Assembly: GCA_944989445.1 (NCBI GenBank)
Contig: CALYLW010000288.1
Location: 1 to 64,000, forward strand
Source: Ampullaceana balthica
Taxonomy: Eukaryota; Mollusca; Gastropoda; Lymnaeidae
DNA: 64,000 nucleotides
Reading direction: 5' to 3'
Shown piece after piece: positions 23,351 to 35,300 of this stretch. The position numbers were made by a program, and so were the translations under genes. Position 1 is the stretch's first letter, and each line of letters starts with the position of its first letter. Below the pieces are notes generated by a model. That model did no database searches. It was not told the DNA's origin and was given only the letters and a program-made list of their open reading frames with translations.

Positions 23351-25215
23351 AATATTATTTTATTACAGCGCATCTTTAATTTGCACACCTTTTGGTGCAT
23401 TGGTGCAGTAATTCGGTTTTCCCTGCTTTCTAAAATTAGTAGCGTCAGGACAAACTGACTTGCGTGACAATTGCAAATTATATAGTTATATATATATATA
23501 TATATTTATTTATATATATAAAATAATAAATCAATAAGCCCTAATTATAAATACAAATAAAGAAAAATAATCAGTTTAGTTTAATGAAACCCGTATCTGC
23601 CAGTTTAGTGCTTTGTTACTACGAGAAGAGGCGAAAAGAGCTAAAAGCCATTTATGATGGCATAATAATTTATTTGAAGAACGATCTCTCAGCATTTTTT
23701 TAAAAAGCTACATCGTTTTTTTATGTAATTATTCGCAAATAAACCTATTTTCCAACCTCCCCTAAGCATCAATATTCACATACATATTATTTCTGTCTGT
23801 CTGGAAAAAATATACTATTCCTCTTGAACTAATTTCATTCTTAGACTATAAAATGGAATGGCCGTTTTAGAGAGATTTTTCCTAGAACCAAAAGAATCAT
23901 AAGGAATGATATTTTTTAAAAGTTTATGAGTCATGTGAAAAGAAATTGATCCTTGCCCATTGGAGTATTGTAACGGTTAAGGACCTTTGTTATTCTGGTA
24001 GACTATATAGAGAAGAAATACCAAAGTTGATGGGCAATATTTAAATTTATAAAACTTTCTATTTTCTCGACATACATATTGTGATTTTTATGAAGAAGTG
24101 GTTTGATATATCACTATCCAAATTTCCTGATGCGTTTACAATCATCTAAAAATTTGCTAAGAGGAATTTGAGAGCCAAAAATGAAATATATTTATTTTTA
24201 TTTTGTATACCTTGTAGCATAGCACGGGCATTGCGCTCGTAAATATACCTTGAAAAAGAAGAGTTCATAAAGCTACAAGAACCTGCATTTATTATTATAA
24301 ACACCGTTAAATAATTCCATTTTCATTTTTCTTTTAAAATACGCCTTAAGACTGCACGGGACACTATGATAGAGAGAAAATAATCTGCTGGCCTAATGTG
24401 ATTACATCTTATATTAACATATATATGAATATACATGTATTAAAATATACCCACTAATAGATGAGTACATAATAGGGATTTGCATTTACAGTTCGTATTG
24501 AACCGCGAAACATAATAAAATAAAAGTAAGCTAGTGTGATATTTGATTATGACGTTCTAAAATCGAATGATTTGTCACCAAGAAAGATATTTATTAAGAT
24601 ATATCAGACAACCGCGGGCACTAATATTAAAAGTGGTGTGCCGCATGCGGGATGTGTGTTGACGGTCTCTGACGTAATACATTGCAAATCTTGAGACACA
24701 TGAAGTTTGTGTGTCGGGTTTTGTGTTAGTTGGATGACGACAAATGTCCAGGTTTATTTAGGTGTTTTCTAGCAGTTTTTCCAAGTCTTTCTTTTTTTAA
24801 AATGTGTATTGAATGTTTTGAATTTTTGAAACCCATTAGTCAGCCTCCTAGTCAAGCCTCTACTAATGTCCCTACTCATGTCCCTAGTAATGTCCTTACC
24901 AATTTCCCTACTAGCGGCGCTATAAAAACCCTGTTAAAGGTCATATAAATGTACCTACTTAAGTCACCACGACAAACAAATCTTGACATTTTCGGTTTCT
25001 AGTTTGTGCTTTAGTAGATTGCTAATAAAAGTTGGCAATAAACAGAGAATTACTCATGTTGCTTTGTTGTTACTGAATTTATTCTTAGTCACTAATCATT
25101 GGGGACAACGTATCAGACAAGTTAATTTTAGACACGAAGACAGTTTCACTTCAGAGAAGTTTAATTCAGTCCACACCTTTACTTAATCAATAAACAGTAT
25201 GTCTGCCATGCCAGT
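23351..25215. other. Unrecognised AT-rich sequence
   Basis: Mostly AT-rich with a TA tract at 23489-23520. A degenerate 12-bp repeat (AATGTCCCTACT type) lies at about 24850-24915. No gene was recognised; the 72-codon frame at 24730-24948 is not supported. Confidence 0.45.
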
Positions 25216-25545
25216 ATGTGTGTGAGTATAGATCTCTGCCAGGAATGTGTATTCGTCTACCAGGCCTTTATGCATCTCTACCAGGCTTGTACGAATCTCT
25301 GCCAGGACTGTTTGTATCTCTGCCAGGTCTGTATGTATATATCTCTAGCAGGCCTGTATGTATCTCTGCCAGACCTACATGTATGTATCTCTAGCAGGCA
25401 TGTATGCATTTATGCCAGTCCTATATGTTTCTCTGCCAGGCCTGTATGTATCTCTGCCAGGCCTGTATGTATATCTACGAAGCCTGCATGTATCTCTACC
25501 AGACCTGTATGTACATCTGACAGGCCTGTAAATGTCTTGTATATA
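25216..25545. repeat. Degenerate 21-bp minisatellite
   Basis: About 14 diverged units of the type TCTCTGCCAGGCCTGTATGTA with insertions of 6 bp (ATGTAT). The period being a multiple of three leaves a 115-codon frame open with a periodic peptide (CISARPV). Units are too diverged and the frame too dependent on the repeat to call a gene. Confidence 0.85.
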
Positions 25546-26022
25546 CTTGTATATGTCTACTAACCTATAATGCCGCTGTCAAAACCTGCAATCCAGATAA
25601 TGTGTTTCAATGCACGAGGACAAGTGGAATGCAAAAGATGTAGACGTCCTTTATATAAACCCCACAAAGTTCCTTTGGGCCTTTATTTGTATTCGGCCCT
25701 CCACAATGTCTTGTATCATCTATTTGTAAGTAACACCACGTTCTGTTGACTCTTGTTCATTGAAACTTAAGACAGATTTGTATTGGGCATGACTCGGCTA
25801 ACTCAATTTTTTTTTAAAAACATACATTTATCTTAATCTTTGTATGACGATACAAGGAAATACATATAACCGATAAGCACCATGCCAGGCATGTCCCCTT
25901 GTGATAGAGGACCAAAACCACTTCATCTGCCTCTATTTGGAATGCTAAGAATCTTCCGCCTTGAGGCTGCAGTAAATGTTCGTTATATAAGGAAACGTTT
26001 CATTTGCTGTAAAAATGCATTT

Positions 26023-26297
26023 GTCCTAATTTGTTTCCTGCCTGAACGTGCTCATTTGTCCTAATTTGTTTCCTTCCTGATCGTGCTCATTTGTCCTAAT
26101 TTGTTTCCTGCCTGAACGTGCTCATTTGTCCTAATTTGTTTCCTGTCTGAACGTGCTCATTTGTCCTAATTTGTTTCCTGCCTGAACGTGCTCATTTGTC
26201 CTAATTTGTTTCCTGCCTGAACGTGCTCATTTGTCCTAATTTGTTTCCTGTCTGAACGTGCTCATTTGTCCTAATTTGTTTCCTGCCTGAACGTGCT
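26023..26297. repeat. 35-bp minisatellite, about 7.5 copies
   Basis: The unit is CCTGCCTGAACGTGCTCATT plus TGTCCTAATTTGTTT. Copies are nearly identical, with changes such as CCTTCCTGATCG and CCTGTCTGAACG. It contains an almost perfect direct repetition and no palindrome; it is a minisatellite, not a CRISPR array. Confidence 0.95.
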
Positions 26298-27418
26298 ATC
26301 TGCCCCTAAGAGGGCATGAGTTATGTGTGTTCCCTGTGTAATGCGTCATTGTAATGGCAATTATGTGGGTGCTTTGTCCGCTTTAATGTTCGTGTTTTTC
26401 TTTATTTCCTACATTCATTTCACCCCCACAACACAGTTTTTACCCACGACACCTTTCCGCCTAGGTGCCGTAAGGAAGTTTGAATTTCGCTTGGGGTTTT
26501 GTTACAAAGCCTCACCTTTAAAATGTTGAAATTCTACTTTCAGCTACCTATATATTATTGCCATTAAAAGTACAAGAATTTAAAGAATAAATTCTCAAGG
26601 TTGTCAACTAAAATGAAAAGAAAACAAACTATAAAAAATGTAAATCCCACGTGGACTTCTCCTCATGTTTTTAAAGAGGGGAATTTCTTGACGCCAGATT
26701 AAGAATACTCTTGTAAGGTTATGTTTTCAGTAGAAAAAGCATTACAAAAGAACTTGATTCAGTTGGGCAGGATTCAGAGACCTCATTAGATCCCGTCTTA
26801 AAAGTCAGAATTAAAAAAAACATAAAATAAATCAGTCACCAAGTAAAATAACTTTTATTGTGTAAATAATCCTTGAGACGAAACCATACAATGGGGGAAA
26901 TGAATCCGTTTAGGAAAATTAATAATCATCTTATCTTTTCAGAATAAAATATTTTTTGCTCCAGATCAAGTCCAAAAATTTACCCTTTTCTTCTTCTTCA
27001 AATTCTCCCCCTGTCCTTATCAGCATAGCACCCCTTTTCTGATATGGATCCCTGCCTTCGAAAACATCATAATAATAACTTTTCGAACACCAGTGATAAT
27101 TTCTTAATTTTAAAAAAAAACTCACGGTTTTTAAATTAAGGTTTATGATGACTTGGTGTTCTTAAAAAGGAAAAAAAAGATAGACGTCATGATATAGCGT
27201 CGATGTAGTTTATTAATGGCGAGTAAACGTTTGAAAAATGAGCATTAAACTATTTTCCTTACTAGTTACAACATACAACAAGAATGTATATAACTTGTCA
27301 GTGACAAGTCAAGCCAATTTTTAAAAATATTAATAACCTGCAGTGGTTTGAAAATCAAGATTTTCTGAAAATTGCCTCCCACCCACATTCCCTATGTGCC
27401 GGTATAAAGGGAGAGAGG
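26298..27418. other. Unrecognised sequence
   Basis: No gene or element is recognised. Short frames at 26323 and 26931 show no family features. Confidence 0.4.
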
Positions 27419-27573
27419 CAATGTTTCCTCTAAGGTTCGATGGTCCGTGTGCAAACTTGCACAGCATCCATATTCTGTACTATGTTTTACTAAATTACCT
27501 GCGCGGTAATTATAAACTACTGCGAGGCGTCGGTCAGATATCTGAGTGGCCGCGCATCTGAAAATGAACATTG
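27419..27573. mobile_element. hAT MITE family A, copy 2
   Basis: A 155-bp element from CAATGTTTCCTCTAAGG to GAACATTG, flanked by the perfect 8-bp duplication GAGAGAGG (27411-27418 and 27574-27581). It shares GGTCCGTGTGCAAA and TACCTGCGCGGTAATTATAA with copy 3. The right end is eroded relative to copies 1 and 3. Confidence 0.85.
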
Positions 27574-28414
27574 GAGAGAGGTTCATTTTATTTTCAGAGT
27601 GCGCCAAGGAAACCATGTCATCTTTGGGTGGATGCTCTTTACCCTGTCCCAGTTCTTTCGCTAAGTGGGTCTTGTAGGGTTATATGACAGCTCTGCTTTT
27701 TACAATAGGCCCTGAGAGTTTCCTCAACGGGTTTCTCATCTTGTTACATTACACCGGATTCCTTTGGCATTTCCTAATCAAAAAGACGCAACGATTTCTG
27801 CAAAACAGGGCGTTTTTGCTGTCATTGTCTCCGTCTGTTCGTTTATTGTAAATGCCATTTAGAACAGGAAGGAGAATGAAGATAAGACGAGTTCAACATA
27901 GGTTAGGATGTCAGGCGAGACGTAGATAAATGAGCTTCGCCGAAATCTTTTTTTTCCCCGCTTAGATCTATTATTCAAAAATTGATGCCTAAATTACGCC
28001 GGTGACAAGAATGAGAAATTCTGATTGTCAAGACATTCAGTTCTTTAACAATTTTTTTATAAAAGGTTGAGGTGGGGGAGGGGGGTCGAGAAATAAATGA
28101 AATATTTTTTTCATTGATTTTTTTTGGGTTCATTTATAGGTGTGTTTTTTTTCTTTTCTTGTTAGTTTTTAAATATTTGAATATGTCAAACGTTTCTTTA
28201 TTTGTACCGAATGCGTATTTTAAAGTATTAAGACTTTTATCAAAGCATGACATAAAAAGGGACGCATTAAACGGACTTTTAAAAATTATCACTTGTACAC
28301 AACAGCAACAGCAAATATGATTATACTAATTTAAGATAGTCTCAATTAATTCAAAAAAGGATATACAACATTAATCACACTTGAGATATTGAGATAAATT
28401 AAGCAATTGACACT
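27574..28414. other. Unrecognised sequence
   Basis: No gene recognised. The 82-codon frame at 28072-28320 starts in a G-rich, then T-rich tract and is not supported. Confidence 0.4.
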
Positions 28415-28863
28415 TACCGTAAATACTAGTAAAACCGACTTATTTTGGACACAATCTAGGGTAAAATGTTTGGGGGTCGGCTTACGAGCGGGTCATAGTT
28501 GATTTCTGCATGTGCATTGAATATCGGTGTTTTTTACTGTAGATCATCAAGGTTTTTTGTTTACATTCTACAAGATTCGACTGCTCTACTAGACGCTATA
28601 AAATATTATTAAACATCTGCACTTACCTTATTTATTCATTTTATTTATTTCTGTGAATGCTTTAATAAACTGTTTTACAAATTTAGTTTTCAACAATGAA
28701 TTTTAATGTACGCGCTGTCGTCACTGTTTACCAAAGAAATACAAACATACCGGAAACTCTTGGGTCGGCTTACGAGCGGGCTAAACACTTTCTATACTAT
28801 TATCTTCCAAAAAGAGGGGGGCCGGCTTATGAACGAACGGGCTATAGAAGAGTATATACGGTA
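28415..28863 (-). mobile_element. MITE with ACCGTAWATACT ends, uninterrupted copy
   Basis: About 450 bp, left end TTACCGTAAATACTAG, right end AGAGTATATACGGTA. It carries GGGGGTCGGCTTACGAGCGG twice (28473 and 28763) and the reverse complement of sequence found in both arms of the split copy at 8242-11370 (ACAAGATTCGACTGC, ATATCGGTGTT, AAACTGTTTTACAAATTT). This supports reading those arms as one element. No clear target duplication. Confidence 0.75.
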
Positions 28864-29158
28864 TATATTTTTAAAATTAAGCTGTCATGAAATTAGTTGA
28901 TGGCTGATAGATCCAAGTAATCTCAAAAGATTCTTTAAATGGATAACTGTCCTCTCACAGCTGCATAGTGTTATTATCTTTGAATCAAGTTGGTGGTGAG
29001 TTCGTGAAAATCTATTACTTGTTCTTGTTAGAATCGAGAACACGTATTCAAGTAAAATGTGTAATATGATGTAAGCTATATGCTTTTCATGAATATGTTT
29101 TTAAGAGTCCACATAAGGTATCTGTGAACAAGACTTTACAAACGTCTCCCCAAGATTT
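28864..29158. other. Unrecognised sequence
   Basis: Nothing supported here. Confidence 0.4.
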
Positions 29159-29425
29159 GTGATCAAGGCTCTGCAAATTTGCAAAAAACGTCCGAAGACT
29201 GGCGTGAAAACTCAATCCTCTTCCTCTTCAAGCATTCTCCATCACGCGTTCAAATATAAATCTCCACAGCAGTCATTGAATATTGTCAAAAGCTGTAGAA
29301 GGCGGACGAAATCGATAGAAATGTACATCGATTTTCAACACGTTCCTTTGCCGCGGAGTGGAAGGGAAAAGTACGTACATGTATTTGAATCGGTTTTACC
29401 AACCTTTTCAGGACTTAGTCTTTAG
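29159..29425 (+). CDS. Weak candidate exon, function unknown
   Basis: An 88-codon frame that is less AT-rich than its surroundings, with a serine run (QSSSSSSI), a basic patch (CRRRTKSIEMYIDFQ) and a possible splice donor, GAAAA|GTACGT, at about 29370. It belongs to no repeat found elsewhere in the window. I cannot assign a family. The patch 'CRRRTK..MYIDF' has a loose likeness to the first strand of cystine-knot growth factors, but the expected tryptophan and later cysteines are absent, so I give that no weight. It may be non-coding. Confidence 0.15.
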   Translation: MIKALQICKKRPKTGVKTQSSSSSSILHHAFKYKSPQQSLNIVKSCRRRTKSIEMYIDFQHVPLPRSGREKYVHVFESVLPTFSGLSL

Positions 29426-32096
29426 CTGGAGTTTTCAACACGACAAATGTGAAAACTTTCCATTACAACTTCACCCGCCTTCATTTTGGAGTCGTTGAGA
29501 TCATCCATTTTGAATGTGGTACACTCTTTGGTTAAAGTGTTCTCCAGTGCTTTTAAAAAAATTTAAATACAATGCCGTAAGCCAAACAGTCCATTGTTTC
29601 AAAACATGAAATCATTTTATTATCAACGTTAAATTTTTCTATTGTCAAATTTGATGTACTTATTTATTGTTAAGACATGTATGTATTTGAAACAAATTAA
29701 TATTGGCCAAATCCTACTACTATTTTTTATATTAGCCATAACACGACACGCCAACAAAAATCCTTGGAAACTTCAGCCTACTCCAGTTTATCAGGGTTGA
29801 TGACGAGGACAAGTACCCGGGGGCTCCAGTACTTTTGCTGTCCCCAGAAGATCTAATGACGACCTTATTGGTACCACGCTTGTAGTGGCAGCTATTTACC
29901 AAGGCTAGTATATAGGTAGACGCGTGTAACGTAAGTGGGAGAGGAAGTTCCGCCTCGATCCCACCAGAAATTAGATGCCAGTCCTAATGGTCAATCTCTC
30001 AGGAAGATAAGGAATTATGGGAACTGGACATGTCCGTTTGGAGATAACCGGGGGACATTGTGGTCTGGGACGTAGATAATGATTGTAGAGAACCGAAGAT
30101 CTCGATGACAAAGAATTCTCGGTGTCAAATTACAGGCCGTCGTTCTTAATAACTAGGTTAAAGGGTTATTACTGAAAGGATTGTAGTAGCTAGTATGTGG
30201 GACAACAGAATGGCATTGCAAATCATTGGTCAAGACAAAGGGAAATTTTAGATTTAAGGTGAGTTTAAGTCGAACAACTCTGTTATCTTCAGCATTGTGT
30301 ATTTTTTCTTCTTCTGATTTCTGCCAAAATTAAAACATCCGGCGTCCTGCTTTACGCTACATTTGATGTAACATGAAACCAACTGAACAGCGGCTGCAGA
30401 GCAATGAGGAGAAGCCATAAAAATCCCAGATTATCAACGCACTTGGGGGCGTCCCATTCATCTCTTGCGTCCACTGCAGACCTCCATTCGTGGCACAATC
30501 TGTCTCATCAGCCATCACCTGCCCGACCAGACAGACTCATTACGATCGAGTATTCAATCATTAAAACGGTCTCGATCGATATCCCAGGACTAATTAACCT
30601 AAACCTTCAGCTGAAGCTGAAGTAACTAACACTAACGCCAGTTAAATCAGCTTGTACTTGTGAAACATTGATAATGGAAATCTAAACAAGTCAGATAAAT
30701 TATTTTAACCAGCGACATATCAGTAAACGATCGTCTGGTCAACAACTAGCAACATGTCATGAGACAACTTCCAGATCAATAAATAACGACTCGTCAAATA
30801 CATACATTATATACCCACACTCCACAGCGACTTTCTCCTTTTCTGACCCGGAAGCGTCCATTAAATATATGTGGAAATAACGGCTAATGATATCGTCGGT
30901 AGTGTCCAGAAAAATAACAAAGAAACTGTTCTGATAACAGCAGGACTTTGAATTTCTTACATTTTAAGATAAGACTTTTGTTTGCCTGTCGGGCAAACAG
31001 ATGGACAGTGCATTTCAACAAATGTGAACATCGGACTTCGAGGTAACGATATGATTTGATATATCCCTAAGCTAAATTTATAATTGTATATCTGACGACC
31101 CTAAAGACATAATATGTTATCGCACACGGCTTAATGTTTTCTCATTTCATATCTGACACGACCAAAAGTATGATATGTCTGATTCGATCTATCACAATGC
31201 TAAAAGTAGGATAAGACAAGACAGCTGACCGACTTTGCTATGGAATGTATACATGTACTTTGCTCATGTTTCACTGTTCTCATCAACCTTGATCTACATT
31301 ATTTTTGTTAATTATACATATATATTATCTCAGAAATAAACCGAGTCTTTTTTCTGTAAAAGTCATATCATTGGTTTTTAATACAATAGAGAGTGTTTTC
31401 CATGTAGTTCCAGGTCTTCCAAGATGGTTTTAAAATAACAGAAGTTGATGTCTATAATTGAAAAGCAATCTATTTAAGATAAAAGCGGTTGAAATTCTTT
31501 ATTTACTGAAGCACAATAAACATTACTAAACAAAAACTGCATAAGTGAGACTTTTTTAAAAAAATCAACTGAAGTTACCAGCTATTGAATTGTCGGGTAC
31601 GTTTGTACTTCAGAGTATCAGTACTATACCATGAGCGTGGGCGGGCTTCCTAATAGGTTGTAAACAGGTGGACGATTCTTTGATACTGTTGTGGTATTTC
31701 ATCATTTTGTACACTGGCAGCAGATGTCGGCTACTGATGACACCTTCACCGCAGTTAATTCCATAAAAAGATTTTTCGTATTCTCCATGGGTTGAATTAT
31801 AATTCTAGTGTGTGTTAAATTTGATTTTAAAACCACATTAACAACCTAATTAATGTATGTTTCTAGACTCCCCGGATCATCTCTATTATTCATGTAGTGG
31901 TATAAGACATTTCTATTCATATTACACAGTATCACAAGAAGAGATGCAATATTCATTTTTTAATAACATTGTTCCTCTTGTTTGAAGTGAATAATTTTAT
32001 ACTCCAGTGTTAATATCTCTAATAAATGTTTTAAATATCCAGGGACTTTACAATTTTGCATTCCTAAACATATTTTTTCTTATGTGTGGTATAGGT
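29426..32096. other. Unique, compositionally balanced sequence
   Basis: No repeat or gene recognised. The part at 29780-30660 has clearly higher GC than its surroundings and no homopolymer runs. It could contain regulatory or untranslated sequence, but no coding frame longer than about 70 codons is present and I see no family. Confidence 0.4.
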
Positions 32097-32281
32097 CAGT
32101 GCTTCTCAAAGTGGTGGTCCGCGGACCGGTGCCGGTCCGTGGGCCATCCGCTGCCGGTCCGCAGATGTTCTCAAAAAAGGACAGAAAAAATTGTCAGTGC
32201 AGGGAAAATAGTGCACCGGTCCCTGGTGCAATGGAAAAAATTCCTGCCGGTCCGCCATACTAAAAAGTTTGAGAAGCACTG
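32097..32281. mobile_element. hAT MITE family C (CAGTGCTTCTCAAA ends)
   Basis: A 185-bp element, left end CAGTGCTTCTCAAAGTGGTG, right end AAGTTTGAGAAGCACTG. The flanks match at 7 of 8 positions (GTATAGGT at 32089-32096, ATATAGGT at 32282-32289). The interior is GC-rich with repeated GCCGGTCCG. Open frames on both strands here (91 and 62 codons) are artefacts of the element. A reverse-oriented fragment lies at 57371-57406. Confidence 0.85.
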
Positions 32282-32289
32282 ATATAGGT

Positions 32290-34401
32290 AACACAAATTG
32301 ACATCAGGACATATAACCCTTTCCTACCCTCCCAGTATAGCATCTCTCTTTAAAATGATTCCAGCTGACTATAAGTGATATATCCTCACGCAGTTGACAG
32401 TATTTATTTCATCTGTTGGCTCATTCATACCAGACATCTTCTCGTAAAGGATAATTTCGATTTACGCTTGCTGGTTGCCCGAAGTTCTGTCATGTCACAT
32501 TAATACGTTAATAGCTCACCGGGTCACTGTTTTATGTAGGTCTTTAACCATCCAGCATAAACACAGACTACACTTTAAAAAACAATTTTTTTTAAATCAA
32601 CACTCCTATTGGATGGTACTTGTAATGGTGTCGGGTACCGTAGCTAAGGCTAGGAAGAATCGAAATGCGAACCCAGATTTGCTGCGAGCGAGGTTATGAC
32701 ACAATCTCACGAAAATAGCGCCATCAGCTGCGACTCTCTTGGTGCCTAGTTTATCACCCACTTGATGTTCACCAGTCACATGTATCAGGGAACTAACTGC
32801 TCACTAGACCTTTTGATTTTGACTCGCTAAGTCCAACCTTTCCTATTCTTGAAACAGGTGGATGACACAAATGAAAAGGTATTCGCGTGACGAGTAGATG
32901 ATATGTCACAAGTCACAATAACATTTTTAGAAAAATAGCCCGAAATTTGTGTAACAGACAAAGCCTGGCGGGCATCTGAGTTTGAGGACCAATTTAACTG
33001 TTTCTTTTCACACATAAGTAGGTATGACCGGCACGAATTTGTTGAAGACTGAATAAAAATACTTGAATTCTTCTTCCCCTTGATTGGCATCGGAGAAATA
33101 ATCAGCAACTCCCATTAAATTTCTGTTCCATTGACTCTGAATATCTTAAAATATCAATTGAATAAATCGCTTGAGTAATTCACTGTGATTTGCTGCTCTA
33201 TGAAGAGCCTAACGAACGGAAAGTCACAATGTTGTAATGGCACATGAAACTAAAATAAAAAATAAAGTTTAGAGCACCTTTGATAGAAATATGAACATTT
33301 CATAAAAGAGTCCCTTACCCTACCTTTTTTAAATTCTAGTTCTGATATTACGCAATGCTTGTCAGTTCAATATCACCAATTATGAGTTACTGTTGGGAAA
33401 CCCAACTTGGGCTTCAAAAATCAATTACTTTAGTGCATTAGTTCCAAATGACAAGTGGAACTAAGATTTAAAAAAAATTATATTGAGTATTATATGCGAA
33501 GCGTCTGCAAATCCCTTATTCTCAAATTTAGTAGAATGTGTTAAACTATTTTAAATAGATTCTAACCAAGTATATTTTTGCCAGTTAAATAAATTTTAAC
33601 CCTTATCTCTCTTTTAATTTCGTAGGATCATTTGTTCAACTTTTTAGAGATTTAGCATTTGTAGAAATTAATTACGTGTTTAACAATCGAATATTTAACG
33701 ATAGATGTAAGTGATATGAAGGCGTTAACTTCAAATCTTTTAAACAGACTGTACAAGCAATGCAGAATTTCTTTTTTTTTAAACCTCAAAAGTATAACAA
33801 TGAAGCTATTTACCACGCTTAGCCACAGAGTTGTTATGTATGTTTATAACTATTAATATTTTTATAAATGACTTTTAACACGTATTTTTGAAAAGCACTT
33901 TTATAAAACATTAAGCAACAGTAAAAAATTATAAAATTTTGAACTACTGTACATTTTTAGTAACAGTCTATTGTATTCTTCATAAAAAGTCTTCTTTAGA
34001 TATTTAGATTTTTAAAAATGTACAATCATCAATATTTTTTACAACTTTAGATTATTATCTAGAGTAAAATTATTTAGTGTTTTAAAAATTATGGGATATT
34101 GAATCCTTATTAAATCTCACAAAATTAAAAAAAGATTTGAGATCCCCAGCTTAGAAGTAGACGCTGTCAACTACGATAAAATAAGCGAAGCCAAATGAAA
34201 TCGTTGAAATTACAACGGAATAAAGGATGTCACTTCAAGTGTGTTTTTTATACTCGCAATGTTAAGATGATACACAAAATAATCCAGATGAAACAAAAAT
34301 ATTTTGAGGCTTTACGTTTTACAAGTTCATCCCAGTGTACATGATGATATACTATATACGCAAGGCTATTGAAATATTTGCTAAAAGCTTCCATATTTTC
34401 T
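32290..34401. other. Unrecognised AT-rich sequence
   Basis: No gene or element is recognised. Frames at 32475 and 32827 are short and featureless. Confidence 0.4.
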
Positions 34402-34925
34402 TCAGATAGGGTGCGCAATAAATTTCTCTAAACATGGGTCATCAGGTAGATCAATCAAACTAGACGACACAGCAACTTCACTGTCCACTTGAACCGCACT
34501 CAACTCATCACTAGACCTAACATTCCAACAAACAACGATTACCCTTGGTGCTGACCTCTGGTCTGATGGATCTCTTCTATTCTTTCCGAAGTCCCCATTC
34601 GATCTGGAACCTAGAACCTGCGCCCTTTGGCGTTTCAATGCAATCGCCCTTGACCCGTGATCCCATTCCCATCGACTACTGCAGGTGATCACGATGATGG
34701 AGTAGTATTATTTCAAACAAGCCCCATTCTACTCGTCAGCTAATAACCTCCTGCTGCCTGAGCCGGCCCCCGGGCTCATCGATCTTGGCGTCTATATTCA
34801 TCTGCTTGGTCGTCACATCAACTTGTCTCCGGCACAGGGTGAACAGCGTCTCCCTGGGGACAAGTCGCTCGTCAGCTTGACAAGTTGCTTGCAAGAACAT
34901 TCCATTATGACCCTGACCTTGCCCC
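34402..34925 (-). CDS. Candidate exon region, function unknown
   Basis: Two reverse-strand frames lie in a patch whose GC is near 50 percent within AT-rich DNA: 34736-34927 (63 codons) and 34402-34692 (96 codons, or about 6 more without requiring ATG). The second includes RVIVVCWNVRSSDELSAVQV and ends SLIDLPDDPCLEKFIAHPI. The frames differ, so they would need an intron or a frameshift between 34695 and 34735. I recognise no domain and no copies elsewhere in the window. It could be an exon of a host gene, an old processed fragment, or chance. Confidence 0.25.
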
Positions 34926-35154
34926 AACCACCAAACCGATGGTAAAATATGAAAAATCTCAGTCCTATGGTCAAAAATTAAGTGTAAAAATGATAACGTA
35001 CACTTAAGTTGAGTTTATATTCTATAAATAGATTCTGTTTTTAAAATTTCATAACTAAGACTCAAAACTGCAGATGATAATTCTGTGTAGACAGATTCAC
35101 GTTGAAAGTCTAGACTTTTGTTCAGTAATGTACCCTGCTCACTACACTCAAGTT
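34926..35154. other. Unrecognised sequence
   Basis: Nothing supported. Confidence 0.35.
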
Positions 35155-35300
35155 TTCGTGTTTGATGGGGTCTGTGTCGGTGGGGGGATAGGTATGGGGG
35201 CGGCAAGGAGGATCAAGTTTTCTTGTTTGATGGGGTCTGTATCGTGTGGGGGGGAGGGGGATAGGTATGGAGGCGGCAAGAAGGATCAAGTTTCCTTGTT
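35155..35300. repeat. About 70-bp tandem duplication
   Basis: Two copies of a unit with TGTTTGATGGGGTCTGT, a G-rich run, ATAGGTATGG, GGCGGCAAG and AGGATCAAGTTT. The copies start near 35160 and 35225. The 82-codon frame over it is a consequence of the duplication. Confidence 0.85.

Noticed and set aside
26023..26297. Regular repeats resembling a CRISPR array
   Set aside because: The units are head-to-tail without unique spacers, and the context is eukaryotic. It is a minisatellite, as are the 52-bp and 32-bp arrays.
29290..29340. Likeness of CRRRTKSIEMYIDF to a growth-factor domain start
   Set aside because: The diagnostic tryptophan and the other knot cysteines are missing, and the match is too short.
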